In this document: in pieces, positions 19,727 through 32,461 of the stretch
How positions within the stretch are numbered: the first letter of the stretch is position 1
Layout of the letters: each line of letters begins with the position of its first letter
Source: Saccharum officinarum
Taxonomy: Eukaryota > Streptophyta > Magnoliopsida > Poales > Poaceae
Assembly: GCA_020631735.1 (NCBI GenBank)
Contig: CM036168.1
Coordinates: 95,584,932 to 95,648,931, forward strand
DNA length: 64,000 nt
Reading direction: 5' to 3'
Made by a program: the position numbers and the translations under genes
Notes under the pieces: generated by a model
Databases searched by the model: none
The model's input: only the letters and a program-made list of their open reading frames with translations
What the model was told of the DNA's origin: nothing

Positions 19727-20348
19727 CACCCTTTTGTATTGGGTGATTCTCCCTTGTAGTGTTAAAAATGAGGCCCTATCTTATATATATTCACTCTACT
19801 GAGAATTGCAACGGGGTCTGGTTCTTCTGCTCGTCATGTGGTGTGATGCTTCCCAGTAGTCTGTTGGCTGTCGTTGTGCTGGTTGTGACTTGTGATGTCA
19901 CTACGCTAGTAAACTCAATACGGGTATATACCACTACCAACAGACGGTAGGCTCAACTTGCAGTAGATCGTCCGGCTCACAAGTTTCGGTTGCTTTGCCT
20001 TCTATACTACAAACATCTGCAGTTGCTGGTAGGTAGCAAACTTAGCACAGGACATAGTTTATCGATAGTCAAGTGACGGTCTGCAGCCTGAATTCCGTTG
20101 GGGAACCTTACACAGTACATCCGTTTAGCAATAGTTTGAAGAACGTTCCTGCTGACGCGTTTGCTAGTATAAACACTTTACTCTGATGACAGCAGGAACT
20201 CCCGTTGATCTACGGTACCCTTCAGTTACCGTCATAGCCTTGTTAATTCATGTGGCAAATGATCAACAAGATCTCTTCCGCACCCGTTTAGAATGCAGGA
20301 GTTCATAAAAACTGCATGTAAATTCTACATGAATCAGTTCAATTTTCA
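19727..20348. other. Intergenic stretch, nothing recognised
   Basis: Mixed-composition DNA with stops in all frames. No transposon termini or RNA gene were recognised. Confidence 0.4.
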
Positions 20349-20462
20349 GCCTGTTCGTTTCGCTGGATTATTGTGGCTGAAAGTACTGTTCGCTGGTTTA
20401 TTGTGAGAGAAAAACACTGCTGGATGGCTGTTGATTTGGCTGAACCAGCGAAACGAACGGGG
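20349..20462. mobile_element. MITE with CCTGTTCGTTTCGCTGG termini
   Basis: Best copy of the short family in this window. CCTGTTCGTTTCGCTGG and CCAGCGAAACGAACGGG form a near-perfect 17-bp terminal inverted repeat, with TTATTGTGAGAGAAAAACACTG inside. Superfamily unassigned. Confidence 0.7.
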
Positions 20463-23379
20463 TGTTCAGAGAGAGAAAAAAAAAGTAGAGTTCAGGGGAA
20501 AAAATCAGGCGCTCCATTTGTACGTACTTGGAAGCGTAGCTCGGGAAGGTGCTTGCAGTTGCACGGACCCAGCTCACATGATCCGCGTTGTACACCGCTG
20601 CGTTCGGGCCGCAATAATCGAACGCCGCTGCCAGCTTGCCGGACGGTTTGTACAATTGTACTACCTTGCGCCGTATTAATTCCGTGCGGTTAGACCATGA
20701 CCATGGCGGAACGGCGTGCACCCCGGGAAAGCATCGTCGTTTTCTCTGCAGGCTTTACGTACCATAGCTGAAGCCTGAAGGCCCATAAAAGATAACTGGC
20801 CCAGAAGGTGGTGACCTGGTCGCAGGAGCGCCGTCTGTTCGACCTGGGCCTCCAAACAATGAACCCCCAAAGGACATCATTCATGGCCCTACTTAACTGC
20901 TGCCAGCTGCCCATTCGTGATCCAATCCAAGTCCAAACTCCAAAGAACACGCTTAACGCGGCCCGTTCAAGCAGGCAGCGTGATGGTAGCAGCAGTAGAT
21001 TCTATTCCAAACCCGATCGCCGGTTCCAAACCCAAGGGTTCGGTATCGTCGCCGCCGACTCTTGTCTCGAGTATGAATCCATCAGCTCCGTTCAAGGCTC
21101 CGCACCTGCATGCCATGGTTCGCTTTGACGACAAGAGGCAGAGTTCCGTCGAAAGTTCCTTTTACAGGAAGCGTTCTCTTCAGTTTTGCGTACTTGGAAT
21201 AATGATGATGATGATGATGAAGTACTAGCAGCGAGATGCCCAAATAATTTTAGTGTTTTTTTTGCTAGCTTTTGCTGTTTGGGGTGCTCCATTCACAAAG
21301 CAAAGGTGTAGAGAGGCAAATGGTGAACCGGGTGATAGTTTATTTCTCTGGCACTCCCGATTTTTGAACTAAAAAAAAAGGTGGTCCTGGCAGTGGCAGA
21401 CCGTAAAAGGTGCGGCAGGATCGTGGTCACTTCTCGGCATCTGGCGGCTGGTTCGCGACGTACGTACGACGGCCGACGGACTGGACCCGTCGCACGCACC
21501 TAGCGTCGTCCGTCCGGACCGTCCCAGCCGGCCATAGTGCCCAAGCGGCCGCCGGCACCGGCTGACCCCTTTTCCAGCCGGGGAGAAACTGGGGCGCGGC
21601 TCGCGAAACCGCTCTCGCGCCAAGGGGAAAAGGCAATAGGCCAGGCCTGGCCTGGCACTTTGGGTTGAAAACACGTCGGCTCGCAACTGCATCTGCATGA
21701 TTCTCTGTTTATTGCAACTCGTTTACTGGCATGCCATGCCACTATTAGCAGCAACGGTTGGTCGATCGGTCGACGAAGTAGGGTAGTAGTAGTAATGGGC
21801 CGGGGAAGTTTCGTGACAAATTCACGGGGGGCAAGAGCACTCGGCAGAATCAATATAGGAAGCCGATACTTCTGGCCACGCAAGAATTGAAGTTCTTCTA
21901 GGCCCTTGCTTTTGCTTTAACTTTTCTGAACGGCAACGCACTCACATCACATTGGCTGGGACACACAGTAAAACGAATAACCTGCAGGCTTTTGTGGGAA
22001 AAAACTTGGGCAAAGCATTTTTTTGGTACGTGACGTACGTACCGGCTTTGTTCGCTCCTGTAAGTGTAACATAACAGAGTCCTGTTTGTAGTAATCCGGA
22101 ATGAACAGTAGCGTCGTTTGCTCTTCACAAGCCCTCTTCTTTAATGTTTATTCGGTTTATTATCTCCTATACTAATAATCTAATAATATAAGACAACAAA
22201 CTCTTATCTTCTAAAATATATAGTAGCCGATGGCAAACAGATAAAAAAAAATCAAACGATTGTTTCTAGGGAAGTTAAAGTCTTGATGTGAGCTTTAGGG
22301 TTAGATATTTGAGAATTGGCGGTTAGATTTGAAGGTTGGGCAACGACAATGAGGGAAGGCCAGTGTGACAATGGATGCAGTATTTAATGTGCGGGGTAAC
22401 AAGATAATGGACGCATCGCCAAACAAGTTAGCATAGGAAAGCGAATGGTTAGGGTTATGATTGATGTATCTAGATTACGACCTCGTGGAAGACACGACCT
22501 AGCGTGGTGGCAAGAACCATCAGAGAGACGATTACAGGGACATCAGTAAAGGGACGAGGAGGGTGCGGTCGAGTTTCAATAGATGGAGAGGCAGGGCTGA
22601 ACAAAGGAGGAAGGCAGGAGCCCGGAGAAAGAACGAACTAGAGATCGGTGATCAATATATCAAAATTCTAGGTACTGAGCCTAAGGGGCCTAGAAATGCC
22701 AAAAATATGCGGTTGGTTAACCCTTTTGTTTTTTTTCCATAATGTATGCCAACAGAAACGTAGACTCCACAAAAACCAATTAATGAACCTAACACGCATG
22801 CCTGATGTACTATATGCAAGCTTGACCGCTAGCAGAGTAGCAGCTGCCAGCTGGAGCATCTGTCTGTTGCCCCACTTTCCAAATTTCCATCCATTCTTCG
22901 GCTCTACTTAAAAACCAGAAAGTAATAATTAGCCCTTGAATCCAAATAGATCATGTTAATATTTGAACTAGTCCGATTATTAGCTTAATATTCCATTAAT
23001 TAGACCAAACTTAGCTAATATTAGCTTTGAACTATTTTGTGGCGTTATTTTCAAGACATATAGAATGAAATGAAACTTCGAATGCAAAGTTTCATTCTAT
23101 AGTTTTATAGGCATTTAATTTCATGACTCGTAGAGAGTTGATAATCGATCGTGCTAAGTGAGATGAAACTCATCTTTTCTCTCTCTTCTTAAATACATTG
23201 CCATATCATCAAAATAGCTATGTGGCAATCTATTTAATACAAATGAAACCCAGACGAAACTCTGAGAATGGCCTAACAGAAGGATAACATTCCACGGCAA
23301 AGTACGTGCATCGCAACATTTCGAGTCAATTTTTCCAACACTTGGTGCGGCGATAAAGTATGAGACTCCACAGGTGTAC
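20463..23379. other. Intergenic stretch, no gene recognised
   Basis: Contains a short (ATG)n microsatellite at about 21200-21221 and GC-rich stretches around 20800-21050 and 21400-21650. The overlapping ORFs there (60-130 codons, both strands) have no recognised domain. 22140-22680 is AT-rich with no clear termini. Confidence 0.4.
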
Positions 23380-23463
23380 TCCATCTGTCTCAAAATAAGT
23401 GTCGATATGATATTCATATCAGTCAAACTTTTTCAACTTTGACTAAATTTATAAAAACATATT
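23380..23463. mobile_element. Truncated Stowaway-like MITE
   Basis: CTCCATCTGTCTCAAAATAAGTGTC matches the common grass CTCCCTCCGTCCCAAAATAAGTGTC terminus and is preceded by TA. It is followed by TCAAACTTTTTCAACTTTGAC. The right half is missing where the gypsy LTR fragment begins. Confidence 0.65.
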
Positions 23464-24393
23464 TATCGGTGTAAGAAACGACGGTTCTAACCCTAAAGAG
23501 TAATATGTGTCTGCGCGTCGGGGATTCGGATGGTGTGCAAGAATAACACAAGCGATTTATACTGCTTCGGGCCGAAGAATGCCCTACGTCCACTGGGGGA
23601 GGGAGTCTTATATTATCTTGCATCGAAGTGTTTGTAGTAGGGGTTACAAACGGGTGAGAGAGGGAGGAGCTCCCAGGTCTCAGGATGTGAGTGGAGTATG
23701 TGTGTATTTGCTTCCTTCTTTTCTTTTTTTTTCTCTCTCCTGAAATGGTCCCTGCCCTCCCCTTTTATAGACGCAAGAGGAACGCCGGGTTACATGCATG
23801 CGCTACGTGATATCTTTCCTGCAAAGGAAGATTCGAGGCCCCCACTCTTGCCCTGTAGTTGGTGGTGTGTCGCTGTTGGAGGAGTGGCCCCTGTCCTTTG
23901 ATGTTGTAGCGACATGTCCTGACATACGCAGCTCTGTGGATGACGCAGCTACAACGCGTAGAGTCATGATTATCCCTGTGGCGACGTGCATGTCCTGCGG
24001 TTTGACTGGCGTAGAGGGCTGAGACCTCGGAGACGTGAATCATGGCATGATCTCGCTCCGTTTGAGGGAATAGTGGCCTAGAGTGGAGTTTCATACGCCG
24101 CGCAGGCCTGGATCGTGCGTATAGTGCCAGTATGGGTGGCATAGTGACCAGCAGCTCTTCCCCATGTTGTTATGGGCGACAACATCGTGATTTGACCCCT
24201 GTCATTCCTGACTTGTCCAGTTGGTCGGCGTAAGAACGTGGGTGACGTCACAGGGGGTCTCGAGCGCGCCAATGGAGGAGCGGCATCAGAGGCTAGGGTC
24301 GGGCGAGTCAGAGAATCCCCTACGTCCGAGACCCAGTATCGGGGCCTCGGGCGAGGCGGAGAATCGACCTGTTGAAGGTTGCTTGATCGTGCC
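23464..24393 (-). mobile_element. Ty3/gypsy LTR fragment
   Basis: The order of landmarks equals that of the better-defined minus-strand LTR at 34463-35674: GCCCTACGTCCACTGGGG, GGGGTTACAAACGGGTGAGAGAGG, then CCCCTTTTATAG (a TATAAAAGGGG promoter on the minus strand), then a GC-rich part with CGGGCGAGGCGGAGAATCG. The sequence is diverged, so it is a related but different family or an old copy. The copia LTR at 24394 cuts it on the right. Confidence 0.6.
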
Positions 24394-25977
24394 TGAAAGC
24401 ATCTAGGCCCAAGGTTTGGTTTCGGTAATTAATGACAACACTTTATTACCATGACTAACGTGTGTTTTGCAGAAACATTGGTAAGTTAGGTCATGGAGGT
24501 GATAACTGCTTTGAGCACTGTGGCTTCGTGTCCCTTGATGGAAATCGTTTCGGTTTTCAAAAGAGTGACGTCAAGATTAAGGACGGTTAGTTCCGGATGA
24601 CGAAGTGTTGAGACACATTCGGAATAGTCGTTAGGATCTTCGTTTTTCTCTTTTGGCCGTACTATAAAGGGGGGCATGAATGGGTAGCTTGACCTAGGCG
24701 AGTCCTATGTTTAGGTGTGATGCACACTTGTTAAACTTGGCGCTAGGCAACCCTAGATTGGCTCAAGGTTCAGTTAGAAGCAACTTGGTTGAAGTTGCGA
24801 CGCGTTTCGGGCTGTTTTCTAGGCACCGGACGCGGTCTTCGGGAACACCGGACGCGTCCGGTGTATACGTTACCGCGACTAGGTTTCGGCCTCGACCACC
24901 GGACGCGGTCCTCGCGAGGACCGGACGCGGTGGTCAACGACCGACACGTGTCACCGAGAGAAAACGCCCGTCGGACGCGACCTGGACTTGATCGGCGCGT
25001 CCGGTGCGAGTCCAGTAAGGTCCAGAGAGGACCGGACGCGTCCGGTCTTCAGGCATCGGACGCGGCCTCGCGTCCGGTGTAAGTCCAGTAAGCACCCTTG
25101 CACGTCGGACGCGTCCGGTGCTACCTGACCGGTGCGTCCGGTGTTTCGATTTCGAAATCGCGTTTTGACCGTTACGGGGGACCGGCGCGTCCGGTGTGTT
25201 GCACCGGCGCGTCCGGTGACCCCGTGCCAGAAAGTAACGGTTCGTTTTCTCTGAGGGGTGTATAAATACAACCCCTCCACCTCTTTTAGAGGTCTCTTGC
25301 TCATTCAAACATCTGAAAAAACCCTTTAGAGTGCAAGGGAGTGCAAGAGCTCTAGTGAGGATAGAGATTTGAGAATCAAAGTTTGAGTTTCCTCACTAGT
25401 GATTCGAGAGTAGCAAGTGTGCATCCACCTCCTCATTTGGGCTCGTTGTGGTCAAGTGAGAGTTCTAGCTTGTTACTCTTGGTGATCGCCATCACCTAGA
25501 CGGCTTGGTGGTGATTGGGAGTTTGGTGATCATCCGGCGGAGCTTGTGGATGACCCAACTCAAGTTGTGAGCGGTTTTGGGTGATTCGCCGCGACGGAGT
25601 GTCGAAGAATCAACCCGTAGAGAGCACTTGATCCTTGCGCGGATCAAGGGGGAGCGACACCCTTGCGCGGGTGCTCCAACGAGGACTAGTGGGGAGTGGC
25701 GACTCTCCGATACCTCGGAAAAACATCGCCGTGTTCCTTGCCCCTTTACTTTCAAGCAATTACTTTCTCGTATTTACTTTCATTGCTTGTTTTACATTCC
25801 TAGAATTGCCATGCTAGACTAGGATTGGAAACTAGGGTGCAAAACTTTTTAACGGTAGACTCTCTAGGAACACAAGTAGGCACTAGGGGTGAATTCCGGC
25901 TTGTAGGATTTAATTCTTGCAATTAATTTTTAGAGAAGCCCAATTCACCCCCCCTCTTGGGTATCTTGATCCTTTCA
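24394..25977 (+). mobile_element. 5' LTR of a SIRE-like Ty1/copia retrotransposon
   Basis: It starts TGAAAG and ends CTTTCA, a perfect 6-bp terminal inverted repeat including TG..CA, for an LTR of 1584 bp. It is followed after 2 bp by the primer-binding site. It contains a dense cluster of CCGGACGCGTCCGGTG-type palindromic motifs (about 24825-25220). A TATA-like GTATAAATACAACCCCTCC at about 25259 precedes the putative R region. Confidence 0.85.
24825..25220. repeat. Palindromic CCGGACGCGTCCGG motif cluster in the copia LTR
   Basis: About 15-20 occurrences of CCGGACGC, GCGTCCGG or the fused palindrome lie in about 400 bp just upstream of the TATA-like motif. The same motif recurs at 32060-32355 at the other end of the element. 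It is CpG-rich, hence likely methylated in plants. Its function is unknown. Confidence 0.8.
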
Positions 25978-25979
25978 AT

Positions 25980-25990
25980 TGGTATCGGAG
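25980..25990 (+). other. Copia primer-binding site
   Basis: TGGTATCGGAG begins 2 bp after the LTR's CA. It matches the initiator tRNA-Met complement TGGTATCAGAG with one mismatch. Confidence 0.8.
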
Positions 25991-26030
25991 CCTTGTTGCT
26001 CTAAATTTAGGCTTTACCGCCTAGAGCAAG

Positions 26031-27131
26031 ATGTCTAACGGGGAAGGACCACCTCCCACCTTTGAGGGTGATGATTTTCCATATTGGAAAATCCGCATGG
26101 AGGCGTATCTCGAAGCCATAGATGTCGGATGTCTTAGAGCCGCAACCCAAGGGCTTCCTGCTATCAAGGATCCCGCAAACCCCATTGGTGACGAGGAGAA
26201 GTACGACCGGTGGAATGCAAAGGCCAAAAATGCACTCTACCGGGGATTAGGCAAAGATATCTTCAATCGTGTGCGTAATGCAAAGAACGCCCATGAATTG
26301 TGGGAGAATCTTTGTGCTCTCCATGAGGGAACTAAGAGTGAGCGTGAGGAACGCTATCATATAGCTCTAAAGAAAATTAATTCTTTTGATATGCTTCCCA
26401 AAGAAAGTGCTAATGACATGTACACTCGCTTGAATGTTCTTGTAGAGGACCTCAATGCTCTTGGGCTCACTAAAATGAGCCAATCGGATGTTGCAAGGAA
26501 GATCTTGAGTGTGCTTCCCGTTGAGAAGTATGGACATATTGTCACCGTACTTCACCAAAGTGATCTCTCCGCCGCAACACCGACTCAAGTATTGGGAAAG
26601 ATCAATGCACATGAGATGTACATGCACATCACCCCGGAAGAAGGTTCATCATCTTCCAAGAAGAAGGACTTGGCCTTCAAAGCTAGTCATGACAATAAGA
26701 AGAAGAAGGGCCAAGCCATGATTGTGCAAGAAAGCTCAAGTGAAAGTGATGTTGATGATGAATCACTTGCACTCATGGTGAGAAAGACCACCAAGATGCT
26801 AAAGAAGCTCAACAAGAGTGGTATCAAGTTCGATAGCGAGAAGAAGAAATTCTTCACAAGTAGCAAGAGAAAGCCAATCTCGGAGATGGATTGCTACAAT
26901 TGTGGTGAACTTGGCCACCTAGCTCATCGATGCCCTAGACCACCAAAAGACAAGTACAAGAACAAGAACAAGGGCAAGAAAAATGATTCAAGTGATGAAG
27001 AAGAAGAGAAGAAGAAAAATAAGCCATACAAGAAGAAAGATGACAAGAAAAAAGGATTCTACAAGAAGAAGAAGGGAGGCAAGGCTTATATTGTTGGTGA
27101 TTGGCTCACCGACATTGAATCAATCTTGTGA
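26031..27131 (+). CDS. Copia Gag (SIRE-like), truncated by frameshift
   Basis: Capsid/nucleocapsid protein that packages element RNA. The 366-residue ORF starts ATG TCT AAC GGG about 50 bp after the PBS. The N-terminal half carries the copia-type Gag region (FPYWKIRMEAYLEA, LWENLCALHEGT). A CCHC zinc knuckle CYNCGELGHLAHRC lies near residue 290, followed by Lys-rich low-complexity sequence. The frame then hits TGA at 27129. The following DNA in another frame continues with an acidic Ser/Asp stretch and a coiled coil, so a 1-2 base indel near 27110-27130 probably broke the original Gag-Pol frame. Confidence 0.85.
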   Translation: MSNGEGPPPTFEGDDFPYWKIRMEAYLEAIDVGCLRAATQGLPAIKDPANPIGDEEKYDRWNAKAKNALYRGLGKDIFNRVRNAKNAHELWENLCALHEGTKSEREERYHIALKKINSFDMLPKESANDMYTRLNVLVEDLNALGLTKMSQSDVARKILSVLPVEKYGHIVTVLHQSDLSAATPTQVLGKINAHEMYMHITPEEGSSSSKKKDLAFKASHDNKKKKGQAMIVQESSSESDVDDESLALMVRKTTKMLKKLNKSGIKFDSEKKKFFTSSKRKPISEMDCYNCGELGHLAHRCPRPPKDKYKNKNKGKKNDSSDEEEEKKKNKPYKKKDDKKKGFYKKKKGGKAYIVGDWLTDIESIL

Positions 27132-27370
27132 GTCCTCCGAAGATGAGAGCGATGATGAGAGAGAGAAGGTTGCCGCATTTGTGATGGGGCCATCATCTTT
27201 CACCGATATCTCATCACCACCTTCACCGCCTTCTTCACCATCATCGTCCACTACTCACCTATGCCTTATGGCCAAGGTGAACGAAAGGTACAAACCATGA
27301 CAGTGATAGTGATGATGATGATGATAGTGATAGTGATGATGATACACCTTCTTATGATGAATTAGTAAAA

Positions 27371-28324
27371 TTGTTAAACAAATATTCTAGAATCATAAGA
27401 AGGACTAGAAATGAAAATGATGAGCTTCAACATGAAAATGAAACACTCACATCCAAACTAAAAGGTGCACATGATGATAGGGGTGCTTTAGAGATCAAAA
27501 TGAAGTTATGTCTTCCACTCTCAAAGAGCTCAAAACCTCTAATAAAGAGCTTAAAGATCAAACATGATAAACTTGAGAGGAAGCATGATGAGCTCATCAC
27601 TAGACATAGCTCTCTTAAAGACAAGTACACCACATTAAAAATTGACTATGATAGTCTTGTGGTTGCTAATGAACTTGCTCTTGAGACACATGATGCTACT
27701 AACAATGTTGTTAAGTGTGATATAGCTACATCATGTGATGATTTGATCATTGAAAGCATTGAGCAAGGTTCTAGTAGCAAAGGCAAGAGTGTGGTTGAGT
27801 CATGCAACCATGATGATTATGCCAAGCTCAAGTGTGAGAATGAGAAGCTTGCAAATGAGAACAAGAAGCTTAAAGGTTTGATGGCTCTTGAGAAGCAACC
27901 AACAAATGAGTCACTTATTGAAGAAAACAAGAAGCTCAAGCAAGAAAAAGAGCATCTCAAGACCGGCCTAAGCAAGTTCACAAGAGGCCAATATTTGCAA
28001 AGTGAGCTCCTCATGAACACCGTAATGAAGATGGATAGAAGTGGTATTGGATACTTGGAAAATCAAGAGAAGAAAGCAAAGCTCAACAACATCAAAAAAG
28101 TCAAAGCCCAAACCAAAAGAGATGTGTTTGAGTGTGGTCAAGAAGGTCACTTTGCTCATGAATGCAAAACTCCACCACCACAACCCTTGCCCAAGCATGC
28201 TAGACCTTTTGCATTCAATGCTCATTACATGCTAAGAAAAGATTCAAATGGAAAGATGAAGTCATGTTTTTGGGTCCCCCAAACAAGAATAGGCCAAAGA
28301 AAATATGGGTTGCCAAGTCACTAG
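27371..28324 (+). pseudogene. Copia Gag continuation: coiled coil and second CCHC-like knuckle
   Basis: The frame is open for about 317 codons without a true initiator. It encodes heptad-rich sequence (NENDELQHENETL, ENEKLANENKKLK) and then ECGQEGHFAHEC, in which the first Cys of the CCHC box appears to be replaced or shifted. SIRE/Maximus elements commonly have such a long coiled-coil Gag extension. It is separated from the first Gag ORF by a frameshift and low-complexity GATGAT repeats. Confidence 0.7.
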
Positions 28325-28379
28325 TTGAGAAAGTCAAGGGCCCCTCTCAAGTTTGGGTCCCTAAACGAAAAGCTTGATC

Positions 28380-31300
28380 TCTTGTGTGTAGGTGAACTAC
28401 AAGACCGGTGGATCTCATTGGGTTATTGATAGTGGTTGCACTCACATATGACCGGTGATCCTCGTATGTTCCTCCATTTGAAGAGAATGGGATATGTCAA
28501 GAGAAGATCACATTTGGAGATAATTCAAAGAGCAAAGTCAAGGGTATAGGCAAGATTGCAATATCAAATGATCACTCACTCTCAAATGTGCTCTATGTTG
28601 CTTCATTGAGTTTTCAACTTGTTATCCGTTGGGCAACTTGTGTGACCTTGGCTTCAATGCTTGTTCACACCAAATGAAGTTGAAGTTTCAAAGATAGATG
28701 ACAAGCAAGTGATATTCAAAGGCTTTAGATACAACAATCTTTATCTTGTTGACTTCACCTCCGAAGATGCAAATTTGATGACATGTTTGTTCACCAAGAC
28801 CTCACTTGGTTGGCTTTGGCATAGGAGGCTTGCACATGTTGGAATGAGCACTCTCAACAAGCTATTGAAGAAATAGTAAGAGGATTGAAGGATGTGAAGT
28901 TTGAAAAGGACAAACCTTGTAGTGCATGTCAAGCGGGCAAAAAGTTGCAAACACTCATCCAACCAAGGCTTTCATGTCAACCTCAAGAGTGCTAGAACTT
29001 CTTCATATGGATTTGTTTGGGCCTACAACATACAAGAGCTTGGGTGGTAATCTCTATTGTCTTGTGATAGTGGATGACTACTCAGGTATACATGGACCTT
29101 CTTCCTTCATGACAAAATCCGAAGTAGCAAGTTGCTTCAAGAAGTTTGCAAAGAGAGCTCAAAATGAATTCGAAGTCAAGATAAAGAAGATTAGAAGTGA
29201 CAATGGGAAAGAGTTTGACAACACAACATTGAAGCTTATTGTGATGAAATTGGAATCAAGCATGAAGTTTCTTCAACCTACATCTCAACAAAATGGTGTA
29301 GTTGAGAGAAAGAACCGGACTTTGATCACCCTTGCAAGAACAATGCTAGATGAGTACAACACTCCGGAGAAGTTTTGGGGCGAGGCAATCAACACCGCAT
29401 GCTATGCTTCAAATCGCCTCTTTCAAAGTTTCTTGGCAAGACCCCTATGAGTTGCTTAATGGGAAGAAGCCGGACGTCTCATTCTTCCGGGTGTTTGGTT
29501 GCAAATGCTACATCTACAAGAAGCGTCAACACCTAGGGAAGTTTCAAAGACGTTGTGATATTGGTTTTTCTTGTTGGTTACTCATCAAAATCCAAAGCAT
29601 ATAGAATATTTAACCATGCCACGGTTTGGTTGAAGAACATATGATGTGGAATTTGATGAATCTACGGCTCCCAAGAGCAATTGAGAATTGTGATGATGTA
29701 GGTGATGAACCCTTGAGGGAGGCCATGAAGAACATGCCGGTGGGAGACATCAAGCAAAAGATGATGAAGACGATGTGCAAATCATTGATCCACCATCTTC
29801 ATCACGTGTGCCTCAAGATGATGACAAGAATGAGAGAGTTGAAAATGAAGATACTTATGTCTCTCATGAACAAGCGAGGCACAAGCACAAGATGTTGATG
29901 CTCCCCATCCACCTCCTCAAGTGGTTGATAGAAGGAACTCACCTCTACTTCAAGCTCATCCACAAGAACTAATCATAGGGAGTCCTACAAAGGGAGTAAT
30001 GACTCGATCTCAAAAGCTAGCTTCTTTCGTTGAACATCACTCTTTTGTCTCTTGTGTTGAACCTAAGAATGTAGAAGAAGCTCTTCAAGATCCGGATTGG
30101 GTGAATGCCATGCATGAAGAATTGAACAACTTCACCCGCAAAATTTGGACACTTGAAGAGCATCTAAAGGTGCAAGAGTCATTGGAACCAAGTGGGTGTT
30201 TCGAACAAGCAAGATGACCAAGGCATAGTAGGTGAGGAACAAGGCAAGACTAGTAGCAAAGGGGTTCTCTCAAGTTGAAGGCTTGATTTTGGAGAGACTT
30301 TGCACCGTTGCAAGACTTGAAGCCATCCGTATCCTTCTTGCATATGCATCACACCATGATATGAGACTATATCAAATGGATGTGAAAAGTGCATTCTTAA
30401 ATGGCTTTATTAATGAACTAGTTATGTCAATCAACCTCCCGGGTTTGAAGACCTAGATATCCTAATCATGTTTTATAGGTTGTCTAAGGCGCTATATGGG
30501 CTCAAGCAAGCCCTAGAGCGTGGTATGAGCGCCTCCGGGACTTCCTAATTGAGAAGGCTTCACCATTGGGAAGGTGACACCAACTATTCACCAAGAAGCT
30601 TAATGGGGAGATCTTCATTTGTCAAGTATATGTTGATGATATCATCTTCGGGTCAACAAATGAAGATTATTGCAAGGAATTTGGTGAATTGATGTCGAAG
30701 GAGTTCGAGATGTCAATGATTGGTGAGCTCACATTCTTCCTTGGTTTTCAAGTCAAGCAATGAGAGAAGGGATTTTCATCTCTCAAGAAAAGTATACCAA
30801 GGATCTTCTCAAAAGATTCAAGATGGAAGAATGCAAGCCATCAAGACCCAATGCCATCAAATGGACATCTCGACTAGATGAGGGAGGTAAACCGGTCGAT
30901 CAAACTCTCTACGTTTCTATGATTGGTAGCTTGTTGTACCTTACCGATCTAGGCCCGATATCATGTTTAGTGTGTGCATGTGTGCTCGCTTTCAAGCGTG
31001 CCCTAAAGAACCTCACTTAAGTGCCGTAAAAAGAATCCTAAGATATCTTAAGCACACACGCAAGTATTGGTTTATGGTATCCAAAAGGAGCTAGATTCCA
31101 ACTAGTTGGCTATTCCGATTCGGATTATGCCGGTTGCAAAATTGATAGAAAAGCACATCTGGAGGGTGCATTTGCTTGGGAGATCACTAGTATCTTGGTC
31201 ATCTAAAAAGCAAATAGTGTGGCTTTGTCCACCGCCGAGGCGGAATACATTGCCGCGGGGCTTGTTGTGCACAAATCTTATATATGAAACAAACCTCCTA

Positions 31301-31560
31301 GACTATGGAGTTGTTCTTGAAAAGGTGCCACTTTTATGTGCATGAAAGTGCCGTTAAAATTGCTAATAATCCGGTACAACACTCTCGCACCAAGCACATT
31401 GATATCCGCCATAACTTCTAAGAGATCACGTTGCTAAAAATGACATATCACTAGAAGGTGTACGAAGTGAAAATCAATTAGCGGATATCTTCACTATTTG
31501 GACGAGGCTACTTTGTAGGCTAAGAAGTGAACTTAATGTGCTTGATTCAAGTAACTTTAA
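28380..31560 (+). pseudogene. Degenerate copia Pol (protease, integrase, RT, RNase H)
   Basis: Pieces in the order PR-INT-RT-RH, diagnostic for Ty1/copia, are spread over three frames with many stops and frameshifts. Visible landmarks are HWVIDSGC (protease active site, about 28420), LWHRRLAHVGMS (GAG-pre-integrase, about 28815), LHMDLFGPT and SDNGKEFDN with QQNGVVERKNRT (integrase, 28926-29450), QMDVKSAFLNG (about 30375), YVDDIIFGS (RT catalytic, about 30630), LLYLT and KHIDIRHN (RNase H, about 31400). No functional protein can be made from it. Confidence 0.85.
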
Positions 31561-31566
31561 AAAATG

Positions 31567-32361
31567 AGCGCGTGTTGTCCTTGCATTGCATTGTATATAT
31601 GTCATGTTTACTTATCGCAATGCATTTAGGGCTTGGCTAACACGGTTAGATAACTCCTCTTTGGAGGAGTGAAGAAGCCTAACCGTGGATCAAACTTGAC
31701 AAGCAACCTAGCTTTACTTTCTTGTATTGCATTGCATATGCATGGTTGTTTGTTTGTCGTTTCTTTTCGGTTTAGCTTTGAGCAACTCTGTGTTCGTCTG
31801 AATAGAGAGAGAGCATTTGATGCTCCTAAAGGTCCAAAAACTCTATTGCATGGCCATACGTTGCTCCTTGGGTGTTTATTGCTATTTTCGTAAAAATTAT
31901 AACTAGCTAAAGGCAAACTATTTTGAAAAATTTGAGGGTTTGAGTGAGGTCACTCATATCAGGTTCCAATTGGTGTTTATTTGAGTCTCTTTGAATTGGA
32001 ACTTGATTGGGAGAAGTCGCGTCGGCAGTTCGGACGAAGAATGGCGAAAAAGCGACCGGTGGACGCTGCACCGGACGCAGTGTTGCTGCACCACGCGTCC
32101 GGTCCCGCGTCCACAGCGCGTCCGGTTTTCCAGAAGACAAAGTCCAGATCTAGGCACCGGACGCTGCACCGGACGCGCCTCTGACCACCACCGGGTGGTC
32201 CTGCTACCACACACGCGTCGGGTGCTCGCGATGAATTCCGAGCACTCAGCCTTCCGGACTCTGACCGCGTCCGGTCTTGTCCACACGGAGCGCCCGGTGA
32301 CTCCAGGCGCTTACTGGAGTGTCACCGGACGCTGCACCCACCGCGTCCGGTGATTTTCACC
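31567..32361 (+). mobile_element. 3' non-coding region of the copia element up to the gap
   Basis: Non-coding sequence downstream of RNase H, ending in another cluster of CCGGACGC/GCGTCCGG motifs (32060-32355) like that in the 5' LTR. The 3' LTR, expected to begin TGAAAGCATCTAGG, is not reached before the Ns. Confidence 0.65.
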
Positions 32362-32461
32362 NNNNNNNNNNNNNNNNNNNNNNNNNNNNNNNNNNNNNNN
32401 NNNNNNNNNNNNNNNNNNNNNNNNNNNNNNNNNNNNNNNNNNNNNNNNNNNNNNNNNNNNN
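32362..32461. other. Assembly gap of 100 N
   Basis: Exactly 100 Ns, a conventional placeholder for a gap of unknown size. The left side is the 3' part of a plus-strand copia element and the right side is the gag of a minus-strand gypsy element. The missing DNA therefore includes at least one copia LTR and a gypsy pol. Confidence 0.98.
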
